DNA of 9,703 nucleotides, from NCBI GenBank assembly GCA_030646745.1, contig JAUSKV010000319.1:1-9703 (forward strand), written 5' to 3'. The translations under genes were made by a program, and so were the position numbers. The first letter of the stretch is position 1. Each line of letters begins with the position of its first letter. The stretch is from Sulfurimonas sp. (GTDB taxonomy: Bacteria; Campylobacterota; Campylobacteria; Campylobacterales; Sulfurimonadaceae). The notes under the pieces are model-generated. The model had not been told where the DNA came from, made no database searches, and worked only from the letters and a program-made list of their open reading frames with translations. This document shows, one piece after another, positions 1 through 8,084 of the stretch.

Positions 1-1
1 T

Positions 2-355
2 CATTTAGCATATATCGAGTCTTTATCCTTACAATCAGGCAAAAAGTATTTTTTAGCAAAAATGAAAAATGAATATATGGGAGTAGTGAATTTAACAAAT
101 ATAGTGGAGAATCAAGCTGCTGAACTTGGAATTTATGCAAAGCCAAATACACTTGGGAATGGGACAGTGCTCATGCATAAAATTATACGATTTGCTTTTG
201 ATGAAATGAAAATAAAAAAATTATTTGCAAATGCATACATAAATAATGAAAATGCCATTAATCTCTATAAAAAATTTCATTTTAATATTTATGGTAAAAG
301 TAAAGATAAAAATGGTGATTTAGTACAAATGGAGCTATATGATGAAAATAAATAA
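2..355 (+). CDS. pseH: PseH-like UDP-4-amino-sugar N-acetyltransferase (5' partial)
   Basis: The open frame runs in from the left edge without a stop (first full codon at 2), so the N-terminus lies outside the window. The ATG at 62 is internal and not the start: the 20 codons before it (HLAYIESLSLQSGKKYFLAK) are coding and resemble PseH. About 117 residues are visible, against roughly 160 for the family. It is a GNAT-fold protein: the stretch ELGIYAKPNTLGNGTVLM is the acetyl-CoA pyrophosphate-binding region, followed by a helix (KIIRFAFDEMKIKKL) and the typical GNAT ending NENAINLYKKFHF. In the pseudaminic acid pathway PseH transfers acetyl from acetyl-CoA to the 4-amino group of UDP-4-amino-4,6-dideoxy-L-AltNAc in the cytoplasm. 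It overlaps pseI by 17 bp (14 bp if pseI starts at 342), which suggests coupling. The name rests on remembered similarity to C. jejuni PseH and on the neighbouring pseI; a related sugar acetyltransferase is the alternative. Confidence 0.85.
   Translation, partial: HLAYIESLSLQSGKKYFLAKMKNEYMGVVNLTNIVENQAAELGIYAKPNTLGNGTVLMHKIIRFAFDEMKIKKLFANAYINNENAINLYKKFHFNIYGKSKDKNGDLVQMELYDENK
331..334 (+). promoter_or_regulatory. Ribosome binding site for pseI
   Basis: GGAG lies inside the end of pseH. Two ATG codons follow in frame, at 339 and 342. Spacing is 4 nt to the first and 7 nt to the second, so the second fits better and the true protein may be one residue shorter than the 349 aa listed. Confidence 0.5.
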
Positions 356-1388
356 TTTTGATTTAAAGAGGGATGGTACATTTATAATAGCTGAACTTAG
401 TGCAAACCATGGTGGAAGTATAGAAATTGCAAAACAAACAATCAAAGCTGCAAAAGAGATCGGTGCGAATGCCATTAAGCTTCAAACATATACTGCTGAT
501 ACTATTACTTTAAATTGTGATAAAGATGATTTCATAATAAAAGGTGGAACACTCTGGGATAATAGAAAACTTTATGATTTATATAAAGAAGCATATACAC
601 CTTGGGAGTGGCACAAAGAACTTTTTGAGTATGCAAGAGCTTTAGATATAGATATATTTTCATCTCCTTTTGATAGAAGTGCAGTTGACTTCTTAGAGCA
701 GTTTAATCCATCTGCATACAAAATAGCTTCATTTGAGATAACCGATTATGAGTTCATTCGATACACTGCTTCCAAAATGAGACCCATGATAATAAGTACT
801 GGAATCGCTACAATCGATGAGATCCAAGATGTAGTTGACATCTGTAGAAGCGTAGGAAACAGTGAGATAATATTGTTAAAATGTACTTCCGCGTATCCTG
901 CACCTCTTGAAGATGCAAACCTTAAAACTATACCAAATCTCGCACAAACTTTTGGAGTCGTAAGTGGCTTTTCAGACCACACACTTGGAAGTACAGCTCC
1001 AATAGTGGCAGTTGCACTTGGTGCAAAAGTGATAGAAAAACATTTTATCTTAGATAAATCCATAGGTGGGGCTGATGCAGATTTTTCAATGGATAAAAAA
1101 GAGTTTGCAGAGATGATACAAGCCATACGGGATGTAGAAAAACTTTTAGGTAGAGTTGATTATAGTATGACTGAAAAGAAAAAGCAAAGCCGTAGATTTT
1201 CAAGAAGCCTTTATGTCTCGTGTGATATAAAAAAGGGTGAAGTATTTACAGAAAAAAATATCAGAAGCGTAAGACCCGGATATGGAATGCATCCTAAGTA
1301 TTTGAAAGATGTTTTTGGGAAAGAGGCAGATAGAGATTTTGAATTTGGGGATAGATTGAATATTAATATGAAAGGAGATAAAAAATAA
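339..1388 (+). CDS. pseI: Pseudaminic acid synthase PseI
   Basis: PseI condenses 2,4-diacetamido-2,4,6-trideoxy-L-altrose with phosphoenolpyruvate to give pseudaminic acid, in the cytoplasm. The 349 aa length is usual for the NeuB/PseI family. Residues 15-60 (FIIAELSANHGG, then KLQTYTADT) are the first strands of the NeuB barrel. SDHT (His214) and EKHF (His235) match the two metal-binding histidines known in NeuB. Residues about 285-341 form the C-terminal SAF/antifreeze-like domain (SRRFSRSLYVSCDIKKGEVF, then RSVRPGYGMHPKYL). PseI is chosen over sialic or legionaminic acid synthase because pseH precedes it and pseA follows. Its stop shares one base with the pseA start (TAATG). It is visibly richer in G+C than genes downstream: 23 of 60 bases in 841-900, against 6 of 60 in 4201-4260. 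Parts of its 3' half are repeated at 8079-8237. Confidence 0.93.
   Translation: MMKINNFDLKRDGTFIIAELSANHGGSIEIAKQTIKAAKEIGANAIKLQTYTADTITLNCDKDDFIIKGGTLWDNRKLYDLYKEAYTPWEWHKELFEYARALDIDIFSSPFDRSAVDFLEQFNPSAYKIASFEITDYEFIRYTASKMRPMIISTGIATIDEIQDVVDICRSVGNSEIILLKCTSAYPAPLEDANLKTIPNLAQTFGVVSGFSDHTLGSTAPIVAVALGAKVIEKHFILDKSIGGADADFSMDKKEFAEMIQAIRDVEKLLGRVDYSMTEKKKQSRRFSRSLYVSCDIKKGEVFTEKNIRSVRPGYGMHPKYLKDVFGKEADRDFEFGDRLNINMKGDKK
1000..1064 (+). repeat. Direct repeat A, pseI copy
   Basis: These 65 bases, encoding PseI residues 222-242 around His235, recur at 8079-8143 with two substitutions (TTA to ATA, Leu to Ile; AAA to AAG, silent). The offset is 7079 bp and the orientation is the same. Confidence 0.95.
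1264..1357 (+). repeat. Direct repeat B, pseI copy
   Basis: These 94 bases, encoding the PseI C-terminal SAF domain from about residue 309, recur at 8145-8237. There are four substitutions, all in the first 16 bases, and one T missing from a run of five. From 1279 to 1357 the two copies are otherwise identical. Similarity stops sharply after 1357. Confidence 0.95.
1371..1376 (+). promoter_or_regulatory. Ribosome binding site for pseA
   Basis: AAGGAG lies within the last codons of pseI, 11 nt before the ATG at 1388. It is the strongest Shine-Dalgarno match in the window. Confidence 0.6.
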
Positions 1389-2524
1389 TGAAAATTTGTA
1401 CTAACTGTGTTATGCCGGCAACTAAACCAGATTTACATTTTGATGAAGATGGGGTGTGCGATGCTTGTCAATCCCAAAAATCAAAAAACAGTGAAATAGA
1501 TTGGAAAAAAAGAGAAGAAGAGTTTTTAGATTTAGTAAAAAAATATAAAACGCATCCAGATTATGATTGTGCGATAGGAGTGAGTGGCGGGAAAGATTCT
1601 ACTTTTCAAGTTTTAAAAGTTCTTGAACTTGGACTAAATCCACTTTGCATCTGTTTTGAACCAACAATACCAACTGAGATAGGAAGAAAAAATCTTGAAA
1701 ATCTCAATAATTTAGGTGTAGATTTAATTCACATAAAAAGAAATCCTGTCGTATATAAGAAGTTGGCTAAAGAAGCTTTTATAAGAACAGGAGACAATGA
1801 ATGGCAAAATCATTTAGGTATATTCACCACTGTTCCAAAATTTGCTGCTAATTTTAATGTGCCGTTAATAATCTGGGGTGAAAGTCCACAAATAGAATAC
1901 GGTGGACCGGCATCTAGCAAAACTAGAAATACTTTAGATAGACAGTGGCTAGAAGAATTTGGTGGATTATTAGGAAATAGAATTTCTGACATGGTAGGTG
2001 TCGATGGTTTAACAAAAAAAGATTTAGCATTGTACACTTATTCAAGTGATGAAGATATTCATAAAATTGGTGTAACAGGTTTGTTCTTAGGATATTATTT
2101 TAAGTGGGATTTAAGAGAAGTATTAAAAAAATCCAAGGAACATGGTTTTGAAGTGAGCGATAGACCCATTGAGACAACGTACGAAAATTTTGAAAATTTA
2201 GATTGTTATAGCAATCATTTACATGATTATTTAAAATATGTAAAATATGGATTCGGAAGAGCAACTGATAACGCATGTTTGGATATAAGACTTGGCTATA
2301 TCACAAGAGAAGAGGGTGTAAGGCTTGTTAATAAATATGATGGCAGACTCCCAACGAAAGCTATAAAGGAGTATTTGAAATATACTGGATTTACACAAAA
2401 AGAATTTGATAAAATTGTTGATTCTTATACAAATAAAAAGATTTTTAAAAGAGATATTGAGGGTAAGTTTCTAAGAGATATCGATGGTTCTCTTGTAAGA
2501 AAAGAAGAGTATCTTGTTAAATAA
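1388..2524 (+). CDS. pseA: N-acetyl sugar amidotransferase, PseA/WbpG family
   Basis: Proteins of this family turn an N-acetyl (acetamido) group on a sugar into an acetamidino group; in C. jejuni PseA is needed for the acetamidino form of pseudaminic acid. The 378 aa protein opens with a probable zinc-binding set, CTNC (Cys4, Cys7) and CDAC (Cys24, Cys27). It then has a PP-loop, SGGKDS at 66-71, the ATP-pyrophosphatase signature used to activate the substrate with ATP. IIWGESPQIEYGG (161-173) and LDIRLGYITREEG near the C-terminal part are typical of the family. It starts on the last base of the pseI stop and overlaps hisH by 11 bp, so pseA, hisH and hisF form a coupled set. The glutaminase and channel proteins next door would supply ammonia. 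Whether the substrate is pseudaminic acid itself or a precursor cannot be read from sequence. Confidence 0.9.
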   Translation: MKICTNCVMPATKPDLHFDEDGVCDACQSQKSKNSEIDWKKREEEFLDLVKKYKTHPDYDCAIGVSGGKDSTFQVLKVLELGLNPLCICFEPTIPTEIGRKNLENLNNLGVDLIHIKRNPVVYKKLAKEAFIRTGDNEWQNHLGIFTTVPKFAANFNVPLIIWGESPQIEYGGPASSKTRNTLDRQWLEEFGGLLGNRISDMVGVDGLTKKDLALYTYSSDEDIHKIGVTGLFLGYYFKWDLREVLKKSKEHGFEVSDRPIETTYENFENLDCYSNHLHDYLKYVKYGFGRATDNACLDIRLGYITREEGVRLVNKYDGRLPTKAIKEYLKYTGFTQKEFDKIVDSYTNKKIFKRDIEGKFLRDIDGSLVRKEEYLVK

Positions 2525-3152
2525 TAAAATTGTTATAATAGATTATCATATGGGTAATTTACGATCTGTTCAAAAAGCATTTGAAAAAATGGGGTGTGAT
2601 GCTATTATTACCAATGATCATGAAATGATTAGGAGTGCTTCTAAAATAGTTTTACCCGGAGTCGGTGCTTTTAAAGATGGGATGAAGAACTTATATGAGT
2701 TAGGTTTGATAGATATATTAAATGAAGAAATTATTAAAAAGAAAAAACCATTTTTAGGAATATGTCTCGGTATGCAGTTGATTGCTAAGAAAAGTTATGA
2801 AAAAAGTGAAACAAATGGTTTGGCTTGGATTGATGCAGAAGTTGTAAAATTTGATTTTAAGGATAATGATAAAAAGTTTAAAATTCCACATGTTGGATGG
2901 AATAATGTCAAATATAAAAACGATAATAAATTATTTGAGCATATTCCAGACAATAGTGACTTTTATTTTGTGCACTCTTATTATTTTAAAACAGATGAAG
3001 ATATTGTAATAAGTACAACTGATTATGGATTTGACTTTATTTCATCTGTAAATAAAGATAATATTTATGCTTTCCAATTTCATCCGGAAAAGAGTCAATC
3101 AGTCGGTCTAAAACTAATAGAAAATTTTGTTAATTTAAAAGAGCATAGTTAA
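2514..3152 (+). CDS. hisH: HisH-like glutamine amidotransferase of the amidino-sugar module
   Basis: A class I glutaminase (212 aa) that releases ammonia from glutamine for its synthase partner. The triad is complete: Cys84 in FLGICLGMQL, His190 and Glu192 in FQFHPEK. The PGVGAF (48-53), PHVGWN (125-130) and VHSYYF elements are those of HisH. The start is TTG at 2514, inside the end of pseA: the next in-frame ATG (2550) would remove the first strand (KIVIIDY) that all HisH proteins need. GAAGAG at 2504-2509 lies 4 nt before it. Given pseA upstream and a HisF-like protein lacking a catalytic Asp downstream, this is most likely the sugar-modification paralog (as with HisH2 of Pseudomonas O-antigen loci), not the histidine enzyme. 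The symbol hisH names the family, not a proven role in histidine synthesis. Confidence 0.9.
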   Translation: MLNNKIVIIDYHMGNLRSVQKAFEKMGCDAIITNDHEMIRSASKIVLPGVGAFKDGMKNLYELGLIDILNEEIIKKKKPFLGICLGMQLIAKKSYEKSETNGLAWIDAEVVKFDFKDNDKKFKIPHVGWNNVKYKNDNKLFEHIPDNSDFYFVHSYYFKTDEDIVISTTDYGFDFISSVNKDNIYAFQFHPEKSQSVGLKLIENFVNLKEHS

Positions 3153-3911
3153 ATGTTAAAACATAGAGTTATTCCTTGTGTGCTTCTAAAAGATTGGCAA
3201 CTTGTAAAAAGCATAGGTTTTGATTCATTCAGAACCATAGGTCACCCAACATCAACAGCAAGAATTTATAATGCTAGAAATGTTGATGAGTTGATTGTCT
3301 TAGATATAGATGCTAGTTTAAACGATGAAGATATAAATACGGAAATAATTAAAGATATAGCAGATGAATGTTTCATGCCACTTACTATTGGCGGTGGAAT
3401 AAATACAATTGAAGATATATATAAAGTTCTGAATGCTGGAGCAGATAAAATTTCTATTAATTCGAAGGCTTTAAATGATTTGGATTTTATCAAAAAAGCT
3501 TCATCTATCTTTGGTTCTCAATGCATTGTGTGTTCTATTGATGTTAAAAAAGTCGATGGAGTATATAAAGTATTTACTAAAAAGCAAGGTTTATTAGATA
3601 TAAATCCTTTGGAATTAGCTAAGAAATATCAAGAATATGGAGCCGGAGAAATATTATTGACTTCAATAGATAAGGAAGGTTCTACTCAAGGATATGATAT
3701 AGACCTCATAAAGTTATTTAAAAATGAACTGGAAATACCAATAATCCTAAATGGCGGTATGGGCAAGCCTGAACATGCTGTTGAGGCCATACAAAATGGT
3801 GCGGATGCAGTGGCAGCTGCTTATATATTTCACTTTTCACAGTACACCCCCAATGATATAAAAAAAGAATTAAATGAAAATGGCATATCAATAAGAAAGA
3901 TTTATGAATAA
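3153..3911 (+). CDS. hisF: HisF-like ammonia-channel protein of the amidino-sugar module
   Basis: A (beta/alpha)8 protein of 252 aa that starts directly after the hisH stop (TAA then ATG), with AAAAGAG at 3137-3143. It aligns without gaps to remembered Thermotoga HisF for about the first 140 residues. Asp130 is present (SID, 128-130), but Asp11 is replaced by Leu (IPCVLLKDW). HisF needs both for imidazole glycerol phosphate synthesis. The ammonia-gate residues Arg5, Glu46, Lys99 and the equivalent of Glu167 (here Glu166) are all kept, as are the glycine loops TIGGGI and NGGMGK. The reading is that it binds HisH and passes ammonia to PseA rather than making histidine intermediates. It overlaps the next gene by 8 bp. 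Family identity is secure; the module role is inferred from residues and context. Confidence 0.9.
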   Translation: MLKHRVIPCVLLKDWQLVKSIGFDSFRTIGHPTSTARIYNARNVDELIVLDIDASLNDEDINTEIIKDIADECFMPLTIGGGINTIEDIYKVLNAGADKISINSKALNDLDFIKKASSIFGSQCIVCSIDVKKVDGVYKVFTKKQGLLDINPLELAKKYQEYGAGEILLTSIDKEGSTQGYDIDLIKLFKNELEIPIILNGGMGKPEHAVEAIQNGADAVAAAYIFHFSQYTPNDIKKELNENGISIRKIYE

Positions 3912-5559
3912 AGTAATATGTATTATAGATATTAAAAAAAAGCAAAATAATCATTTTAACATCAAAAATTTTATAAATGAAGATGCAACAATAGTATCAT
4001 TAACTCCTTATTCCTCATATTTATTGGATTCTATAAATAGAGAATATAAAACATTTCATGAATTAATAAGTATTAATGATTTTAAAAAGAAAATGTTTGA
4101 GATTTATGATGAACTTGAAAAACCTTTTCAAGTTCATCAAGATTTTAGTTTTATATTTAGAGATTTAGCACTAGTAAAAAATTATGAAATATTTATTAAT
4201 ATATTATTTGAATTTATTAATGAGCAAAAAAAGAATAATTATAAAATAATATATATTACTGATACGGAAAAAGAATCTGATATTACAAAATTTAATTTTG
4301 TTTCAAATGAGAATAGCGGACTTTTGTACAATAAAAGTATTGATGAATTTAGATATACACATTCTAAAGATAAATATTTTTATATCTTGATGAAACTAAA
4401 AAGTATTGTATTTAAAATTATTTATGATAAAAATTTATTTTTTAAAATAAAAAGGAAATTCCTCAGTGAGAATAATACATACTTAACATACGATAATATT
4501 AATTTTTATGATTTTTGGAGTAAAACAACAAAGCAAAAGGTGCTGAATTCAAATTTTAATGATGCATATGATTTATTTGTCAAAGATATTTCTAGCGTTC
4601 TTATTCAAAAAGGTGCAGAAAAATTTATTGTAGCCATGTATGAAAAAATATTTGATGAATTGAGAAAAGAGATTATAAATCAAAGCAATATTGGTGAAAT
4701 TAGTTTAAAACCATTTGTGTATTTGTCAAATGATAAAGATTATGTTGATAGTCTGATATACAAAAAAAATAATATTCCATCTATATTTATGCAACACGGA
4801 AGCTATCAACATAATCAGATATTTTTGTTATATTCGGAAATAATGCCGGCTAGTATAAATTTTGTCATTAATGAATATACAAAAAAAATATTTTTAAAAA
4901 ATAATGCAAAAGCAGCTTATGCGGTTGGTTCAATAAATTTTAATAAAAAAATTATAAACAGATACAAAAAGTATGATTTCATTTATATTACACATTGTAC
5001 TTTATATTCTAATAGTGCCACTTATGTAGATAGTAAAGACTCATTGTATGCGATGGATGGAAATAATATATATATAAAACATAAAAAAATTATTGAGCTA
5101 TTTGGTGAAAAATTCATACATCAAAATATTTGTATTAAAATGCAACCTGGGATTATAGATAGCATGTTTTATGTGCCATTATTGGAATTAAGCAAAAAGT
5201 ATAAGAATGTAAAAATAGAATTTTTTGAACCACTGCATAGATTAATAGAAAAATCAAAATACATAATAAGTGATTATTTTTCTTCAGAATTTATGAATAG
5301 AGAACTTCATTATAAAAGGGATATTATATTATTTAATAGTGAGCCATTGAAGTTGCCGGAAGAAACATTAGAGGATATGCAAAAGATGTTTATATTGATA
5401 GATACGGTTGATGACTTAATAGATAAAGTAGAAAATATAGTAGAAATAACAAAAAATAGAAAGCGATATGATGATATCATAGAATACTACTCTTCAAAAA
5501 AATGTGATACCAAAAAAGTAGTTATTGAAATACTTGAGAAAGAGTTAAATGGAAAATAA
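3904..5559 (+). CDS. Putative GT-B-type glycosyltransferase with QHG motif
   Basis: A 551 aa protein with no signal peptide or clear membrane segment. I do not recognise the exact family. The C-terminal half looks like two Rossmann lobes of a GT-B-type surface-carbohydrate transferase: [15 protein letters not shown] (QHG at 297-299), a following YAVGSINF (Gly342), a second lobe beginning [12 protein letters not shown], and near the end [13 protein letters not shown] then KRDIILF (451-477). This mirrors the layout of capsule, CDP-glycerol and nonulosonate transferases, where a QHG near the domain junction and a Ser-rich loop followed by Glu face the nucleotide. The N-terminal ~250 residues are Lys/Asn/Ile rich and have no motif I can name. 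Placed straight after the pseudaminic acid genes with an 8 bp overlap, it is a candidate pseudaminyl or neighbouring sugar transferase. Codon use is extremely A+T rich. A non-transferase surface-carbohydrate enzyme remains possible. Confidence 0.55.
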   Translation: MNKVICIIDIKKKQNNHFNIKNFINEDATIVSLTPYSSYLLDSINREYKTFHELISINDFKKKMFEIYDELEKPFQVHQDFSFIFRDLALVKNYEIFINILFEFINEQKKNNYKIIYITDTEKESDITKFNFVSNENSGLLYNKSIDEFRYTHSKDKYFYILMKLKSIVFKIIYDKNLFFKIKRKFLSENNTYLTYDNINFYDFWSKTTKQKVLNSNFNDAYDLFVKDISSVLIQKGAEKFIVAMYEKIFDELRKEIINQSNIGEISLKPFVYLSNDKDYVDSLIYKKNNIPSIFMQHGSYQHNQIFLLYSEIMPASINFVINEYTKKIFLKNNAKAAYAVGSINFNKKIINRYKKYDFIYITHCTLYSNSATYVDSKDSLYAMDGNNIYIKHKKIIELFGEKFIHQNICIKMQPGIIDSMFYVPLLELSKKYKNVKIEFFEPLHRLIEKSKYIISDYFSSEFMNRELHYKRDIILFNSEPLKLPEETLEDMQKMFILIDTVDDLIDKVENIVEITKNRKRYDDIIEYYSSKKCDTKKVVIEILEKELNGK

Positions 5560-5747
5560 CCTAAAAAGACGATACGAAATAAAACTGTTTTTGACTGCAT
5601 TTAGAAAAGATATTCTGACAACACTATAGAAATGAATCTCACGAGTATTTTGATATACTTTTGAGAAATTATACCAAATTCGCTAATGTAGATTATAAGA
5701 GAGAAGTAAATTTTAATTTAAACTGTAGGTATAGAATAGATGATTAA
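5549..5747 (+). pseudogene. Possible small frameshifted gene filling the gap
   Basis: This 180 bp gap is the only stretch in the first 8 kb without an intact gene. Two open stretches in different frames span it. The first starts at ATG 5549, overlapping the upstream stop, with GAGAAAGAG just before it, and reads [18 protein letters not shown] to a stop at 5627-5629. The second is open from 5619 and reads HEYFDILLRNYTKF, then DYKREVNFNLNCRYRIDD, ending at TAA 5745-5747 across the next gene's ATG. The overlaps at both ends copy the style of the rest of the operon. Total length is 199 nt, one more than a multiple of three, so a single-base change near 5616-5629 would join them into about 65 residues. 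I do not recognise the product. It could also be ordinary non-coding spacer, since AT-rich DNA gives such frames by chance. Confidence 0.35.
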
Positions 5748-6387
5748 GAAAATAAAAAAAATTATTTTAAAAAACTTTACAAAAAGTTACTGGAAAAGTA
5801 ATATTTCTAACAATTGGCATGCTAAAAGGAAAGATGAGTCGTTTGATGATTTCTATGATTTCGCACAAGCAATAAGTAATAAAATTGAAGATTTAAATTT
5901 TGACACGGTAATTGAAATTGGTACTGGTGCAGGTACTTTAATATCTTTATTAAGTAAAAGGTTGAATACTTATGATAAATTTATTGGCATAGATATTAAC
6001 AAGCAGCAAATAGATGAGAATAAAAAAAACTATCAAAACTTAGATAATGTAGAGTTTATATATATGGATATTGCAAAATATATTAATGACACTAATTTAA
6101 ATAATATTGCCATAGTTTCCCAAAATACACTGGATTATTTTGAAAAAAATGAATTAAAAAAGTTATTTTCATTGATTCATAATAAAATTAAAAATGTTGT
6201 GATAGTTGTTAGTAGTTTAAAGAGTAACATAGAGCTGGCAGATAGTATAGATAGAAAAGAGGCTGACTTTAAGGTTTATAGCCATAATTATTATGCTTTA
6301 CTAAAAGAAGCAGGATATGAGTTGATGAGTATTGACTCGATTAGCGATAGAGAAGTCGTAGTAATAGCCGGATATAAATTAAGCTAA
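5740..6387 (+). CDS. Class I SAM-dependent methyltransferase
   Basis: A 215 aa protein with a single Rossmann methyltransferase domain. Motif I is VIEIGTGAGTL (57-67), the ribose-binding acid follows at FIGID (Asp85), the adenine-site acid is in YMDI (Asp110), and NTLDYFE (129-135) sits at the post-motif position where the active site usually forms. The first ~25 residues are very basic (MIKKIKKIILKNF), which may hold it at the membrane or a lipid-linked substrate. Its position between sugar genes and a flippase suggests O- or N-methylation of the glycan, but the target cannot be told from sequence. There is no strong Shine-Dalgarno; TAGG at 5727-5730 is the best candidate. Its stop shares one base with the ABC gene start (TAATG). 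Confidence 0.75.
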   Translation: MIKKIKKIILKNFTKSYWKSNISNNWHAKRKDESFDDFYDFAQAISNKIEDLNFDTVIEIGTGAGTLISLLSKRLNTYDKFIGIDINKQQIDENKKNYQNLDNVEFIYMDIAKYINDTNLNNIAIVSQNTLDYFEKNELKKLFSLIHNKIKNVVIVVSSLKSNIELADSIDRKEADFKVYSHNYYALLKEAGYELMSIDSISDREVVVIAGYKLS

Positions 6388-8084
6388 TGCAAATAACTTT
6401 TTTGAATAAACTTAGTCATATTTTAACAAAAGAAGATAAAAAATATTTATTTTTTCTTCTGTTATTCACAATAATTATTGCACTTATAGAAACGGTCGGT
6501 GTTTCTATTATAATGCCATTTTTATCACTAGCAGGTGACTTCTCGTTAATTGATTCAAATATTTATTATAAAAATATATATAATTTATTTAATTTTGATA
6601 GTCAAAAATTTTTTGTAATAGCTTTTGGGATTACTATATTAATTTTTTATTTGATTAGAGCAATAGTAAACAGTGTATATGTTCATACAATTATGTATTT
6701 CATTAACAGCCGATATGATTTAATCGCCAATAGACTATTTAAAAAATATTTATCTTTACCCTATAGAGATTATGTAAAATATAATACTTCCTCTTTAACT
6801 AAAACAATTATCAATGAAGTTGCAAATATTACCGAACTGTTTTGGTTTGTCTTAACTATTATGAGTGAGGTGTTGGTTTTCCTATTTATATATTCTGTTC
6901 TAATGTATGTAAATTATAAAATTACAATAGGGATAAGTATAGTTATTATAATTATTGGTTTTTTTATTAAAATTATAATATCTAACAAAATGAAATATTA
7001 TGGAGTAAAACGAGAGAAATATCAAAAAATATTTTATGAAATACTGAATAGAAGTTTTAACAATTTTAAAATGCTTAAACTACAATCTAATGAGAATACT
7101 TTGGGCGATTTTGGTTTAGTGAGTAAACAATATGTGAATACGAAAATCATGAGCAGTTCCTTTCAACAATTTCCAAGATTTATTTTTGAATTTGCTGGAT
7201 ATAGTTTGGTTGTTTTAATAGTGCTGTATTATCTTATGAGCAGTAATTCGACTAATGACAATTTATTATCATTAGTTTCTGTCTTTATTTTGGGATTATA
7301 TAGAATTTTACCATCTATTACAAGAATTTTTTTAAGCTACAACACAATTCTCTTTCAATACAAATCTTTAGATATTATATTTGATGACCTCAATTTAGAG
7401 CAAGAAAATTTAGGGAATGCGTTGGTTGATTTTAAAAAAGAGATTAGCTTGAAAAATGTATCTTTTTCTTATGATTGTCAAAATGTTATAAGTAACTTAA
7501 ATTTAACTATTGAGAAGAACGATAAAATAGCATTTGTCGGTGAAAGTGGCAGCGGAAAATCTACTTTAGTAGATATAATAATGGGATTACACCAGGTTAC
7601 AGAAGGAGAAATTTTCATTGATAATAAGAAATTATCAAATGAAAATCTAAATAGTTGGAGAAATCATTTTGGTTATATTCCACAATCTGTGTATCTTTTT
7701 GATGGAACTGTTGCTCAAAACGTGGCGTTTGGTTTAGAAATAGATGAAGCAAAGATTATAAGGTCTTTAGAAAAAGCTAATATTTGGGAGTTTTTAAAAG
7801 ATAAAGATGCACTTGAAACCAATGTTGGTGAAAGTGGGGTGATGCTCTCAGGCGGACAAAAACAAAGAATTGCTATAGCTAGGGCGCTTTATAAAGATCC
7901 TGAAATACTGATCTTAGATGAAGCCACTTCAGCGTTAGATGATGAAACAGAGTCAAGAATAATGAATGAAATTTATGAAATAGCAAAAGATAAAACCCTG
8001 ATAATTATTGCACATAGACTAGGTACAATAAGAAAATGTAATAAAGTTTATAGGGTAGATAATGGAGCGATTATACTTCAATAG
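6387..8084 (+). CDS. pglK: PglK-type ABC transporter (lipid-linked oligosaccharide flippase), membrane plus ATPase half-transporter
   Basis: This 565 aa half-transporter would act as an inner-membrane homodimer. Membrane segments lie at about 20-48, 75-105, 150-174, 178-199, 268-286 and 292-318. The ATPase domain is complete: Walker A GESGSGKS (385-392), Q-loop Gln433 in YIPQSVYLF, signature LSGGQ (487-491), Walker B LILDE (508-512) and H-loop His543. Length, the opening LTKEDKKYLFFLL and the short ending after KVYRVDNG match remembered C. jejuni PglK (564 aa), which flips undecaprenyl-diphosphate-linked oligosaccharide to the periplasm. The symbol is a family-level guess; the local substrate may be an O-unit or another glycan. 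The stop (8082-8084) lies within the pseI relic, so the last two or three codons may have been replaced when that junction formed; no functional motif is lost. Confidence 0.85.
   Translation: MQITFLNKLSHILTKEDKKYLFFLLLFTIIIALIETVGVSIIMPFLSLAGDFSLIDSNIYYKNIYNLFNFDSQKFFVIAFGITILIFYLIRAIVNSVYVHTIMYFINSRYDLIANRLFKKYLSLPYRDYVKYNTSSLTKTIINEVANITELFWFVLTIMSEVLVFLFIYSVLMYVNYKITIGISIVIIIIGFFIKIIISNKMKYYGVKREKYQKIFYEILNRSFNNFKMLKLQSNENTLGDFGLVSKQYVNTKIMSSSFQQFPRFIFEFAGYSLVVLIVLYYLMSSNSTNDNLLSLVSVFILGLYRILPSITRIFLSYNTILFQYKSLDIIFDDLNLEQENLGNALVDFKKEISLKNVSFSYDCQNVISNLNLTIEKNDKIAFVGESGSGKSTLVDIIMGLHQVTEGEIFIDNKKLSNENLNSWRNHFGYIPQSVYLFDGTVAQNVAFGLEIDEAKIIRSLEKANIWEFLKDKDALETNVGESGVMLSGGQKQRIAIARALYKDPEILILDEATSALDDETESRIMNEIYEIAKDKTLIIIAHRLGTIRKCNKVYRVDNGAIILQ

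Noticed and set aside
62..355. ATG at 62 as the start of a complete 97 aa acetyltransferase
   Set aside because: The frame is open to the window edge and the upstream codons match PseH, so the gene is cut by the window, not short.
746..1126. 126-codon open frame on the minus strand
   Set aside because: It lies wholly inside pseI, whose domains and metal-site histidines are clear on the + strand, and has no recognisable protein features.
1810..2037. 75-codon minus-strand frame inside pseA
   Set aside because: Antisense shadow of a well-supported gene.
3266..3493. 75-codon minus-strand frame inside hisF, and a 78-codon one at 3718-3954
   Set aside because: Both are antisense to hisF (the second also crosses the following start) and show no domain or ribosome binding site.
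6387..8084. Flippase gene seriously truncated by the relic
   Set aside because: All ATPase motifs through the H-loop are present and the length matches C. jejuni PglK, so at most the last few residues are affected.
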